A stretch of DNA of 64,000 bases, taken from NCBI RefSeq assembly GCF_031844705.1, contig NZ_CP134609.1, forward strand, positions 310,001 through 374,000, in the 5' to 3' direction. The DNA comes from Streptomyces sp. ITFR-16 (GTDB lineage: Bacteria > Actinomycetota > Actinomycetes > Streptomycetales > Streptomycetaceae). Positions 42,259 through 50,309 of the stretch are shown here, piece by piece. Within the stretch, counting starts at the first letter, position 1; each line of letters begins with the position of its first letter. The notes beneath the pieces were generated by a model, which worked only from the letters and a program-made list of their open reading frames with translations, was not told the origin of the DNA and made no database searches. A program made the translations under genes and the position numbers.

Positions 42259-42270
42259 AAGCGGTCGCTT
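42259..42270 (-). promoter_or_regulatory. candidate TetR-type operator
   Basis: AAGCG-GT-CGCTT is a perfect 5-base-arm dyad 50-61 bases upstream of the MDR gene. Its context, CATACTAAGCGGTCGCTTGCC, fits the promoter zone of the lipid-catabolism operon. It resembles operators of TetR-family acyl-CoA regulators, but no such regulator gene is in the window. Confidence 0.4.
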
Positions 42271-42324
42271 GCCCCTGTGGGAACAACCTGCGGGCGACCG
42301 GTTCGAGCGGGCCCGGACACGGCC

Positions 42325-42366
42325 GTGCGCCCGGCCCGCCCCGGGGTGCGGCGGCGCCGGGCGCAC
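42325..42366 (-). terminator. hairpin terminator of the GH84 gene
   Basis: GTGCGCCCGGC (42325-42335) pairs perfectly with GCCGGGCGCAC (42356-42366); inner CCCC/GGGG can also pair. It starts 16 bases past the GH84 stop on the minus strand. Confidence 0.65.
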
Positions 42367-42381
42367 AAGGGAAGGGACCCG

Positions 42382-45051
42382 TTACTTCCCCACCACCACC
42401 TCAGCGATCCCCGGCGCCGGGGAGCCCGCCCGCCAGACCAGGCGTACCGCGTCGGCCGTCCGGCCGGGGGTGCCGATCCTGGTGTACGGTCCGCCGAGCT
42501 TCCCGGCGGTCCGCCAGTCGCCGTCCGCGCTCCGCAGCTGGATGTCCGCCGCGCCCTCGGCACCGGCGGGCCTCAGGACGGTGACCGACCCGACCGCGCG
42601 GGCGGCGCCGAGCGCGATCTCCAGGGCCTCGCCGGCCTCCGGGGCACGCGCGGCGCGGTAGACGGTGGCCGGGTCCCCGTCGGCCGCCGAGTCCAGGGCG
42701 GATCCGGTGGCCGCCGGCGGGTTGCCGGCGACCGCGGCGCGCGTGGTCGTGACGTGGAACTCACGGACGACGACCCAGCTGGTCTGGCCGGCGGTCGCCC
42801 GCGCCCGCACATAGCGCGCCTTCGTTCCGGCGAGCGGGGTCGCGGTGACGTCCGCCCGGCCGGAGAAGTCCGTGAGCCTGTGCCAGCGGGTCCCGTCGGC
42901 CGAGTACTCCAGCACCCCCGCGTGAAGGTAGTCCTCGGTGCTGCCGGGCTTCCCCATGGCGAGCGTGATCCCGCCGATGTCCGTGGACTCGCCCAGATCG
43001 ACGGTGACATGGTCGCCCTCGGCCGGTGCACCGTCGCTCCAGAACCAGGTGCCGTCGTCGCCGTCGAGCATCCGTGCGACGGTGTTGCTCCGATACGTGC
43101 CCAGGCTGGTGGAGGCGGTGGGCCGGCCGCTCACCCCGAGGATCCGGTCGTGTTCGGCGGTGGCCGCTTCGACGAACCCGTCCAGCACCCCGTCACCGAC
43201 GAGGACCGGCACCTCACGCCCGTCGAGCCCGGTGTACGTGAACGACGTGGCGCGCTCGACCTGCGCGGGCAGCTGCTGCCTCAGCTCCCAGGCCCGCGCC
43301 CCCTGTCCCGCGCGGGCCGCCTCCACCATCCGCAGGGCGGTACGGGCCGCGGTCGCCCAGGACTCGGTGGCGTCCAGCCAGGGGCCCGCGTCGTCGAGGA
43401 AGCCGTGATCCGGCAGACCGGTGCGCAGCCGGGCGGGGGCCGCACCGAGGGAGGTGAGCACGGAAGTGAGCCGCTTCGCGTCACCGGAGGCCCAGTAGCG
43501 GGCGAACGCGGCGGCCAGTTCGGGCGCCTTGTCGGCGTTGAGCGCGGAGCTGTAGTTCACGTCGGCGAAGGCACGCAGCGCCCGCGCGGTGCGGGCGTCG
43601 CCGCCGGCGTACTCCTCGATCCCCCGGACCCAGGAGGTGCGGGGGTCGTACGCCTCGTCGTTCCAGGCGTAGTCCGCGACGGTGTACAGCGAGAGCTTCG
43701 AGGCGTACGGCTGGATCATCGGGTTGGCGGTGATCCCGGCGAGCCGCCCCGGCAGCCCCTTCTCGCGTCCGTTGAACGGGCCGAGCAGCAGCCGGTCGGT
43801 GGCGTAGTCGTTGACCGGGTAGTTGTCCCAGGTCAGGATCGGATGCCCGAACACCTCGCGGGCGGCGTCCGCCTGAGCGACCGTCATGGTCGGCGCGACC
43901 ACGCCCACACCGGTCCACTCGACGAGCACATCCGGGTCGAGCTGCTCGGCCAGGGCCGTCTTGTACGGGGACGGGGCGACGTCGTAGTACTCGGTGGGGA
44001 CCATCTGGAGCGGCTGGGCGCCGGGGTGGGTGGCGATGAACTCCTTGTCGACCCGGTTGAGCAGATACGCCTGGGCCGCGCCCGCGGCGCCGCCGCCGGT
44101 CCCCCACTTCGCCTTGTCGGCGTCGCAGTTCCAGTCGGTGTAGCTGATGTCGTCGAGCGGGACGGCGAAGGTGCGCACGCCGATGTCCCAGATGGTCCGG
44201 AACTTGTCGACCAGCGCCTTCGCGTCCTCCTCGGAGCTGTAGCAGACCGAGAGGCCGGGCGAGAGCGCGTAGGTGAACTCTACGTGCCGCCGGGCAGCCC
44301 GGTCGGCCAGCTCCTTGATCTGTGCCAACTGGTCGGCGGGGTAGGGATCGCGCCACTTCTCGCGGAGGTAGGTGTCGTCCTTGGGCGAGTACACGTAGAT
44401 GTTCATCTTGTGCTCGCCGTAGTAGTCGAGCTGGTCGAGGCGGGCCGCGTGCGACCACGGGGTGCCGTAGAACCCCTCGATGACGCCGCGCAGCGCGGTA
44501 CCGGGCCAGTCGCGCACCACGAGGCCGTCGATCCTCGCCCCCGGCCGGCTCCGCTTCGGCAGGATCTGGCGCAGGGTCTGGGCGGCGTAGTAGGTGCCGG
44601 TGGTGTCCTTGCCCGCGAGGACCACGCGGTTCGCCCCGATGCCGAGGACATAGCCTTCGGCGGGCAGCGCGGAGGGCCCTTCGATCTTCTGCGCGGCGAG
44701 GGCGCGCGCGTCGCCGACGTGGACGGTGAGCCCGGTCGCCGGCGGCCGGGCGGCGCGGACGACGCGCCGCACACCGGCCCCGCGCAGGGCGGCCTCCACC
44801 AGGTCGAGCGTCGGGTCGTCGGCCGTCTCCCCGGCGACCAGGGTGACGGTGGGGGTGAGCGTGATCCGGTCCGGGCGGTGGTTCACCGAGCGCGGGGTGG
44901 GGGTGATGGCCGGGGTGTCCTGGGCCGTGGCCGGGGTCCCGGTGGGGCTCCCGTCGGCCGCCCGGGCAGGCGGTCCGGCGGCCAGCAGTCCGCCGGCGAG
45001 CAGCGCGGCCGCGGCGGCGAGCGCGGTGAGACGGGGTGGGCGAGGCGTCAC
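42382..45051 (-). CDS. secreted GH84 beta-N-acetylglucosaminidase
   Basis: This 889-residue exported enzyme has a signal peptide (about 1-32), an N-terminal GH20b-like domain (50-180) and a GH84 catalytic barrel (185-480) marked by EGFYGTPW and the catalytic Asp pair 300-301 in VPLDDISYTDWNCD. A helical linker and two C-terminal F5/8-type carbohydrate-binding modules follow (about 610-740 and 745-885). It should release GlcNAc from glycans outside the cell by substrate-assisted catalysis, like NagJ or hyaluronidase. The GTG at 45051 follows GGAGGA; the frame is open to a GTG at 45069. A DasR-like site overlaps the putative promoter. Confidence 0.9.
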   Translation of the reverse strand: MTPRPPRLTALAAAAALLAGGLLAAGPPARAADGSPTGTPATAQDTPAITPTPRSVNHRPDRITLTPTVTLVAGETADDPTLDLVEAALRGAGVRRVVRAARPPATGLTVHVGDARALAAQKIEGPSALPAEGYVLGIGANRVVLAGKDTTGTYYAAQTLRQILPKRSRPGARIDGLVVRDWPGTALRGVIEGFYGTPWSHAARLDQLDYYGEHKMNIYVYSPKDDTYLREKWRDPYPADQLAQIKELADRAARRHVEFTYALSPGLSVCYSSEEDAKALVDKFRTIWDIGVRTFAVPLDDISYTDWNCDADKAKWGTGGGAAGAAQAYLLNRVDKEFIATHPGAQPLQMVPTEYYDVAPSPYKTALAEQLDPDVLVEWTGVGVVAPTMTVAQADAAREVFGHPILTWDNYPVNDYATDRLLLGPFNGREKGLPGRLAGITANPMIQPYASKLSLYTVADYAWNDEAYDPRTSWVRGIEEYAGGDARTARALRAFADVNYSSALNADKAPELAAAFARYWASGDAKRLTSVLTSLGAAPARLRTGLPDHGFLDDAGPWLDATESWATAARTALRMVEAARAGQGARAWELRQQLPAQVERATSFTYTGLDGREVPVLVGDGVLDGFVEAATAEHDRILGVSGRPTASTSLGTYRSNTVARMLDGDDGTWFWSDGAPAEGDHVTVDLGESTDIGGITLAMGKPGSTEDYLHAGVLEYSADGTRWHRLTDFSGRADVTATPLAGTKARYVRARATAGQTSWVVVREFHVTTTRAAVAGNPPAATGSALDSAADGDPATVYRAARAPEAGEALEIALGAARAVGSVTVLRPAGAEGAADIQLRSADGDWRTAGKLGGPYTRIGTPGRTADAVRLVWRAGSPAPGIAEVVVGK

Positions 45052-45127
45052 AGATCCTCCATGGGTCACTCAAGTCACCGGAGTCGCGCAGCACAACGAA
45101 CCCGAATGCAACATCTTGGCGCTGCCA

Positions 45128-45147
45128 TGTCAATGGTCTGGACAACA
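45128..45147 (-). promoter_or_regulatory. DasR-like (dre) site overlapping a -35 box
   Basis: AATGGTCTGGACAACA (45132-45147) matches the DasR consensus ACTGGTCTAGACCACT at 12 of 16 positions. On the minus strand TTGACA (45133-45128) overlaps it, with TGCATT 17 bases on as a weak -10. DasR represses GlcNAc and chitin genes in Streptomyces, and the gene controlled here is an N-acetylglucosaminidase. Apart from these sites, the 146-base region between GH84 and the SDR gene holds no gene. Confidence 0.6.
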
Positions 45148-45197
45148 TCAGTGCGTGGACCTGGTCTTTTGCCTTCGGAAGCGGTACTCATGCGCCC

Positions 45198-46151
45198 ATG
45201 ACGGAGAGCGCGGAGCACACACAGAACACGGGCACCCCGGGGCTGCCCGCCCCTCCCCCGCTGGGAGCGAGCGCGTTGCCCGCCGGCACCTACGGCGGGT
45301 CCGTGGTGCTGGTGACGGGCGGCGGCTCGGGCCTCGGGAAGGCGATCGCGGCGGAATTCGCCCGGCTGGGGGCTGACTTGATGATCGTCGGCCGCAACGC
45401 AGGCCGGCTCGCCTCGGCGGCGGCCGAACTCGCGGACCTGACCACCGGCCGCGTCGAGACCGCCACGGCCGACATCCGGGACCCGGACAGGGTCGCGGAG
45501 GTGTTCGACGCGACCGAGGACCGACTGGGGCCGCCGGATGTGCTGATCAACAACGCGGCGGCCAACTTCCCCTCCCCCGCCGAGGACTTGTCGCCGAACG
45601 CGTGGCGGGCGGTGCTCGACATCACCCTGACGGGCACCTGGTTCATGACCCGCGCGTTCGGGCGCGGCCACCTGGCGGCGGGCACGGCAGGCTCGATCGT
45701 GTGCGTCGGGGCCTCGTACGCCTGGACCGGCGGCCCCGGCTACGCCCACTCGGCCGCCGCCAAGGCCGGGGTGAAGAACCTCGTCGAGACGCTGGCCGTG
45801 GAGTGGGGCCCGTACGGCATCCGGGTCAACGGCCTGGTGCCCGGCCTGATGCCGCACGAGGACATGAGCGGCGACATCCGGGGCCACCTCGACCGGGCCG
45901 CGCCGGACGGCCGGGAACTCGACGTACGACAGCCCGCGCTCCGGGTGGGGCTGCCGCGCGAACTGGGCTGGGCGGCGACCTTCCTCGCCTCGCCGTACGC
46001 GGGGTTCGTCTCCGGCCACTCCCTGGTGGTCGACGGGGCCAACTGGCAGCGACGCTCCCTGGTTGCACCGCCCGTGGTGCCGGTACGCGAACAGCTGGGG
46101 TGCGCCCCGTTCACCCTCCCCGGCCCCGGCGGGCCCCACGACACGCCCTAG
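45198..46151 (+). CDS. short-chain dehydrogenase, 2,4-dienoyl-CoA reductase-like
   Basis: The 317-residue SDR has the NADP-binding motif VLVTGGGSGLGKAIA, NNAAANF and the active-site region HSAAAKAGVKNLVETLAVEWGPYG. In place of the usual YxxxK it has SxxxK, as mammalian and bacterial SDR-type 2,4-dienoyl-CoA reductases do, so reduction of polyunsaturated acyl-CoA is the best guess. A disordered 30-residue N-terminus precedes the fold. No good ribosome site precedes the ATG at 45198. It is divergent from GH84, and its stop overlaps the convergent enoyl-CoA hydratase gene by 4 bases. Confidence 0.82.
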   Translation: MTESAEHTQNTGTPGLPAPPPLGASALPAGTYGGSVVLVTGGGSGLGKAIAAEFARLGADLMIVGRNAGRLASAAAELADLTTGRVETATADIRDPDRVAEVFDATEDRLGPPDVLINNAAANFPSPAEDLSPNAWRAVLDITLTGTWFMTRAFGRGHLAAGTAGSIVCVGASYAWTGGPGYAHSAAAKAGVKNLVETLAVEWGPYGIRVNGLVPGLMPHEDMSGDIRGHLDRAAPDGRELDVRQPALRVGLPRELGWAATFLASPYAGFVSGHSLVVDGANWQRRSLVAPPVVPVREQLGCAPFTLPGPGGPHDTP

Positions 46152-47014
46152 GTGCCGTCGAAGCGGGGCGGGCGGCGGGCCGCCTTGGCGGCGTACCCTT
46201 CGGCGGCGTCCCCCGAGGTGAGGGTGAGGGCTGCGGCCAGGGCCGTGCGGTCGAGCGCCTGCGCGAGTCCGGCGTCCGCGAACGCGTCCACCGAGCGCTT
46301 GATGTGGCGCACGGCCAGCGGCGCCTGGGCGGCGACGGCCTCGGCCACGGAGCGGGCGGTGCGCTCCAGTTCGGCGAGGGGGGTGACGGCCTGGAGCAGC
46401 CCGATCCGCTCGGCCGTCGCCGCGTCGATCCGGCGGCCGGTCAGCGCGAGGTACTTCGCCCAGCCCGCCCCCGCCTCGCGGGCGATCCGCATGTCCCCGC
46501 CGGCGTCGACCGCGACCCCGATCCCGGCCTCCGGCAGCGCGAACACGGCGTCGTCGGCGGCGATCCGGATGTCCGCCATCAGCGCCAGCTCGAAACCGAA
46601 GCCCAGGCAGTAGCCCTGCACAGCGGCGACCACGGGCTGCGGCAGACCGGCGAACGCGGCGAAGCGCTCGTGCGCCCAGCGGATGCCCTCGTAGTAGCGC
46701 TGGGTGCGTTCGGCCGGCGAGCGGCCCGTGATGCCGCCGCCGGGCGCGGTGACGTCGATCCCGGCGCAGAAGGCCCTGCCCTCGCCGCGCAGCAGGACCA
46801 CCCGCACCGTGTCGTCGAAGCGGAGCCGGTCGGCCATGATGCCGAGCTGCCGGGTGGACTCCCAGCTCCAGCCGTTGAGCTGCTCCGGCCGGCAGAGCGT
46901 CAGCACACCGACGCCGTTCCCGGTCCGGAGCGTGATCCGCTCCCGCCCCTGCGGAATGTCCTGGTCGAGGATGTCGAGCACGGCCGCCCCCACTCGCAAC
47001 TGACGCTTCGTCAC
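46148..47014 (-). CDS. enoyl-CoA hydratase/isomerase family protein
   Basis: This 288-residue crotonase-fold protein has the oxyanion-hole stretches GRAFCAGIDVTAPGGG and VQGYCLGFGFELALMADIRIAADDA, and AGIGVAVDAGGD where catalytic acids normally sit. It should hydrate or isomerise an enoyl-CoA. The GTG at 47014 is the upstream-most plausible start but has no good ribosome site; later in-frame GTGs are possible, so the first 25 residues are uncertain. It converges with the SDR gene and fits the acyl-CoA dehydrogenase set nearby. Confidence 0.83.
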   Translation of the reverse strand: MTKRQLRVGAAVLDILDQDIPQGRERITLRTGNGVGVLTLCRPEQLNGWSWESTRQLGIMADRLRFDDTVRVVLLRGEGRAFCAGIDVTAPGGGITGRSPAERTQRYYEGIRWAHERFAAFAGLPQPVVAAVQGYCLGFGFELALMADIRIAADDAVFALPEAGIGVAVDAGGDMRIAREAGAGWAKYLALTGRRIDAATAERIGLLQAVTPLAELERTARSVAEAVAAQAPLAVRHIKRSVDAFADAGLAQALDRTALAAALTLTSGDAAEGYAAKAARRPPRFDGT

Positions 47015-47075
47015 AGATTGCTGCGCGGCACAGCGTACGGCGGGCGGCCCGCGAGGAGCCAGGGCCCCTCCGGGC

Positions 47076-47807
47076 TCAGCGGGAGAACAGCTCGAAGGTG
47101 ACGGCCGGGCGGCCCCCGAACCGCTCGGCGGCCGCCTCGGCGTTCCCGGTGAGGAAGGCGCGGCAGTACGCCTCGGGGTCCTCGTCCGTGAGCACCTCGA
47201 TGTACGTGCGGTGGGCGAGGAGCGACTGTACGGACCGTTCGAGTCCGGGCGTCGCGTCGACGGCGTGCGTGGGCGTGGACGACCCGGCCACGGCCACCCA
47301 GCGCACGCCGTCCCACGGTTCGAGGCCCTGCTCGGTCAGCTCGGGGAAGATCCAGCGGTTGCCCGCGTCGGCGGCCGCGTCCAGGGCTGCCCGGCCGACG
47401 GCACGGTGGTCGGGGGTGTTCCAGGCGACCCCGCCCCAGGTGTCACGGTGGTTGAGCGTGATCACCAGCTCGGGCCGGAAGCGGCGGATGCCCGCGGCGA
47501 TGTCGCGGCGCAGTGCGGGGCCGTACTCGATGACCCCGTCGCGGTGGTCCAGGAACTCGACGTGGGAGACCCCGACGGCCGCCGCACTGGCCCGCTGCTC
47601 CCGCTCGCGCAGCGGCGCGCAGGTCTCCGGGTCGAGGGTGTCGATGCCCGCCTCGCCCCGGGTCGCCAGCAGATAGCCGACGTCACGGCCGGCGTCGGTC
47701 CAGCCGGCGACGGCTGCCGCGCAGCCGTACTCCAGGTCGTCGGGGTGCGCCACGACGGCCAGGGCGCGCCGCCAGTCCTCGGGCATGGGCGTCAGCTGCT
47801 CGGTCAT
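47076..47807 (-). CDS. PIG-L/LmbE family deacetylase
   Basis: The 243-residue protein has the zinc-binding motif of N-acetylglucosaminyl deacetylases: AHPDDLEYG near residue 18, ELVITLNHRD (about 115) and NTPDHRAVG (about 130). Actinobacterial homologues deacetylate mycothiol precursors (MshB), mycothiol conjugates (Mca) or GlcNAc-type metabolites; this short form is neither clearly. TAGCCT (47819-47814) ends 6 bases before the ATG, which indicates a leaderless mRNA. It is a single gene between the enoyl-CoA hydratase and the CstR-like regulator. Confidence 0.83.
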   Translation of the reverse strand: MTEQLTPMPEDWRRALAVVAHPDDLEYGCAAAVAGWTDAGRDVGYLLATRGEAGIDTLDPETCAPLREREQRASAAAVGVSHVEFLDHRDGVIEYGPALRRDIAAGIRRFRPELVITLNHRDTWGGVAWNTPDHRAVGRAALDAAADAGNRWIFPELTEQGLEPWDGVRWVAVAGSSTPTHAVDATPGLERSVQSLLAHRTYIEVLTDEDPEAYCRAFLTGNAEAAAERFGGRPAVTFELFSR

Positions 47808-47813
47808 GTCGGC

Positions 47814-47819
47814 AGGCTA
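47814..47819 (-). promoter_or_regulatory. -10 box of a leaderless promoter (PIG-L gene)
   Basis: TAGCCT on the minus strand ends 6 bases before the ATG at 47807. Confidence 0.4.
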
Positions 47820-47894
47820 ACCGGCCGGGAGGCGTCGGGCGCCGTGTCGCGGACGCCGCGCGGGGCCCGTGCGCAGGGCGGCTCGGGTGCGGAC

Positions 47895-48185
<291 letters not shown>

Positions 48186-48187
48186 TT

Positions 48188-48203
48188 ATACCCCAGGGGG
48201 TAT
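48188..48203. promoter_or_regulatory. CstR-type operator between regulator and rhodanese
   Basis: ATACCCCAGGGGGTAT is a perfect dyad with 7-base arms and a 2-base centre. It starts 15 bases upstream of the regulator GTG and ends about 70 bases before the rhodanese GTG, with TATTCT (48201-48206) available as a rightward -10. The GC-run flanked by ATA/TAT is the form of operators bound by CsoR/CstR proteins. Confidence 0.8.
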
Positions 48204-48273
48204 TCTAGCCCGTCCGGGGCAGGAGAGCGCGTGTCTCTGCCTCACTCCCGGTGAACGAAAGGAAACACTGCTC

Positions 48274-48846
48274 GTGACCAGCCCCGTATCCCTCTCCCCC
48301 ACCCAGGCCGCGGCCCGGCTCGCGGAGTTCACCGTGATCGACGTGCGCGCTCCCGGCGAGTACGCCTCGGGGCACGTCCCCGGCGCGCTGAACATCCCGC
48401 TCGACCGCCTCTCCGAGGCGGTGCCCGCTCTGAAGTCCGCCTCCGCCCGGGGCTCCCTGCTCGTGGTGTGCGCCTCCGGCGTCCGCTCCACGCGGGCCTG
48501 CGACATCCTCTCGGCGGCCGACATCGAGGCCGTCACACTGTCCGGAGGCACCTCCGCCTGGGAGGGCGAGGGCCATGACCTGGACCGCCCCGAGGGCGGC
48601 CGGGCCACCTGGCCCATGGAACGCCAGGTGCGGCTGGCCGCCGGATCGCTCGTGGTGGCCGGTCTGCTGGCGGGGGTCCGCTATCCGGCCGCGCGCTGGC
48701 TGTCCGCGGGCATCGGGTCCGGTCTCGTCTTCTCCGCGGTCACCAACACCTGCGGCATGGCGGCGGTCCTGTCGAAGCTCCCGTACAACCGCGCCCCGCA
48801 CGCCGCGACGAATCTGGACGAGACGCTGGACGCCCTCCAGGGCTGA
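48274..48846 (+). CDS. rhodanese with C-terminal membrane domain (YgaP-like)
   Basis: The 190-residue protein has an N-terminal rhodanese domain with active-site Cys in VVCASGVRSTRA. A C-terminal DUF2892-type region of two helices follows (about 110-150: RLAAGSLVVAGLLAGVRYP and IGSGLVFSAVTNTCGMAAVLS). It should carry persulfide sulfur at the membrane face and detoxify or transfer sulfane sulfur. It is divergent from the CstR-like repressor and shares its operator, an arrangement known in sulfide-responsive operons. AAAGGA precedes the GTG at 48274 by about 12 bases. A strong hairpin follows. Confidence 0.85.
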   Translation: MTSPVSLSPTQAAARLAEFTVIDVRAPGEYASGHVPGALNIPLDRLSEAVPALKSASARGSLLVVCASGVRSTRACDILSAADIEAVTLSGGTSAWEGEGHDLDRPEGGRATWPMERQVRLAAGSLVVAGLLAGVRYPAARWLSAGIGSGLVFSAVTNTCGMAAVLSKLPYNRAPHAATNLDETLDALQG

Positions 48847-48860
48847 GGCAGCGAAAGAGA

Positions 48861-48898
48861 CGGGAGCCGGTCGCACCGCCCGGTGCGACCGGCTCCCG
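48861..48898. terminator. perfect 18-bp stem bidirectional terminator
   Basis: CGGGAGCCGGTCGCACCG (48861-48878) is the exact reverse complement of 48881-48898. It lies between the convergent rhodanese and iminopeptidase genes. Confidence 0.85.
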
Positions 48899-48909
48899 CG
48901 TGCTCGGGC

Positions 48910-50205
48910 TCAGACCTCGTCACGCACCAGGGCGAGCAGCCGGTCCAGCACCCGGGGACCGCCCGCGCGCAGCCCGTCGTGCTCGAACTCGTTCGTCACC
49001 CAGGTGCGCAGCCCCCGGATCGCGGCGGCCGTGCGCAGCGCGTGCGCGGTGTCCACGTACATGTCGTCGTGGTAGACGGCGGCCGCCACCGGGACCTCGT
49101 TGGCCGCGAGGCGCTCGGGGTCGTACAGCGGCTCCCAGCCGCCGCGGGTGGCCAGCAGTTCCGCCGTCTCGCGCAGCGGGCGCAGCGCCGGGTCGACGTC
49201 GAAGTGCCAGGGGTGGATCGTCTCGCCCGTGAACAGCACCGGCCCCTCGCCCTTGAGCGCGGTCGCCGCGTCGAACTGGGGGAACTCGGCGCGGACCCGC
49301 TCGGCCGCCCATCCAGTGGGGCGTTCGCCCTGGCCGTAGATGGCCTCGTGCAGCAGCGCGTACAGCGGGTGCCCGGCGAACGAGGTCGCGGCGCGCATGG
49401 CCTCCGTGAAGGTGTCGGAGAGCTCGGTGCCGTGCGGCGTGGCGACGAAGGCGTTCTCCAGCAGGTAGTGGAGCTGATGGCTGCCGCTGCCGCCGCCGAG
49501 CAGGATGCCGAGGGACTGGAAACCCTCCGGAGTAAGCCGGTGTCCGGCGCTCTCCGGGCGGTGTTCCGCGAGGTGGGCGGCGACGGCCCGGGCGCGCTCG
49601 ACGTCCTGCGGATAGCGGGCGTAGTGCGCGGCGACCTTCCGTTCGATCCTCGGGTAAGCGGCCCGGTAGACGTCGTCCGCGTGGGCGTCGAGGGAGGGCA
49701 GCCCGCCGGTGATCAGGACCGTGCTGAGGCCCTCGGGGGCGGCCGAGAGATAGCGGACGGCGCAGAAGCCGCCGAAGGACTGGCCGAGGACGGTCCAGGG
49801 CGCGCCGCCGGTCAGCTGCGGGCGGATCACCTCGCAGTCGCGGACGATGTTGTCGGACCGAAAGTGCGCCAGGTAGTCGGCCTGCTCGCGGGGCCCGCCG
49901 CGCAGCGGGAGCGTCTGCCGGCCGGCCGGGGTGGACAGCCCGGTGCCGCGCTGGTCGAGAAGGAGCACCCGGAACTCCTCGACGGCCCTGCCGAGCCAGG
50001 CCTCCGCGCCGGTGAAGCGGCGGGCGCCGAAGCCGGGTCCGCCCTCCAGATACAGCAGCCAGGGCAGTTCCTCGCCGGCCCGGGAGGCGGCCACCACCTC
50101 ACGGCCGAAGATCTCGATCTGCTCACCGCCGGGGTCGGTGTGGTCGAGCGGCACGGTGAAGTGACGGTCGGTGAGGACGAGACCGGGCTGGCGGAAGCTG
50201 TTCAC
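48910..50205 (-). CDS. proline iminopeptidase-like alpha/beta hydrolase
   Basis: The 431-residue hydrolase matches S33 prolyl aminopeptidases. It has the oxyanion region LEGGPGFGARR, LLLDQRGTGLSTP, nucleophile Ser in GQSFGGF, and late Asp and His in HDDMYV and FEHDGLR. It removes N-terminal proline from peptides in the cytoplasm. The GTG at 50205 has AGGAG 5 bases upstream; the frame is open to 50244 without a ribosome site. It is divergent from the OpuC ATPase gene. Confidence 0.87.
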   Translation of the reverse strand: MNSFRQPGLVLTDRHFTVPLDHTDPGGEQIEIFGREVVAASRAGEELPWLLYLEGGPGFGARRFTGAEAWLGRAVEEFRVLLLDQRGTGLSTPAGRQTLPLRGGPREQADYLAHFRSDNIVRDCEVIRPQLTGGAPWTVLGQSFGGFCAVRYLSAAPEGLSTVLITGGLPSLDAHADDVYRAAYPRIERKVAAHYARYPQDVERARAVAAHLAEHRPESAGHRLTPEGFQSLGILLGGGSGSHQLHYLLENAFVATPHGTELSDTFTEAMRAATSFAGHPLYALLHEAIYGQGERPTGWAAERVRAEFPQFDAATALKGEGPVLFTGETIHPWHFDVDPALRPLRETAELLATRGGWEPLYDPERLAANEVPVAAAVYHDDMYVDTAHALRTAAAIRGLRTWVTNEFEHDGLRAGGPRVLDRLLALVRDEV

Positions 50206-50297
50206 GGGGGCTCCTGGATCGATGGTTCCCGGACAGTTCAGCACATCCCCGTGACCCGGACAGTCCCGGCCCGTGTGCGGCGGGGCCGGGTGGCTCC

Positions 50298-50303
50298 TAC
50301 CGT
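50298..50303 (+). promoter_or_regulatory. -10 box of a leaderless promoter (OpuC ATPase)
   Basis: TACCGT ends 6 bases before the ATG at 50310. No ribosome site is present. Confidence 0.4.
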
Positions 50304-50309
50304 GCAGTC

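Noticed and set aside
41866..45201. 1111-codon open frame on the plus strand opposite MDR and GH84
   Set aside because: It is antisense to a GH84 gene with clear catalytic residues and crosses two genes and their intergenic region; the translation shows no recognisable fold.
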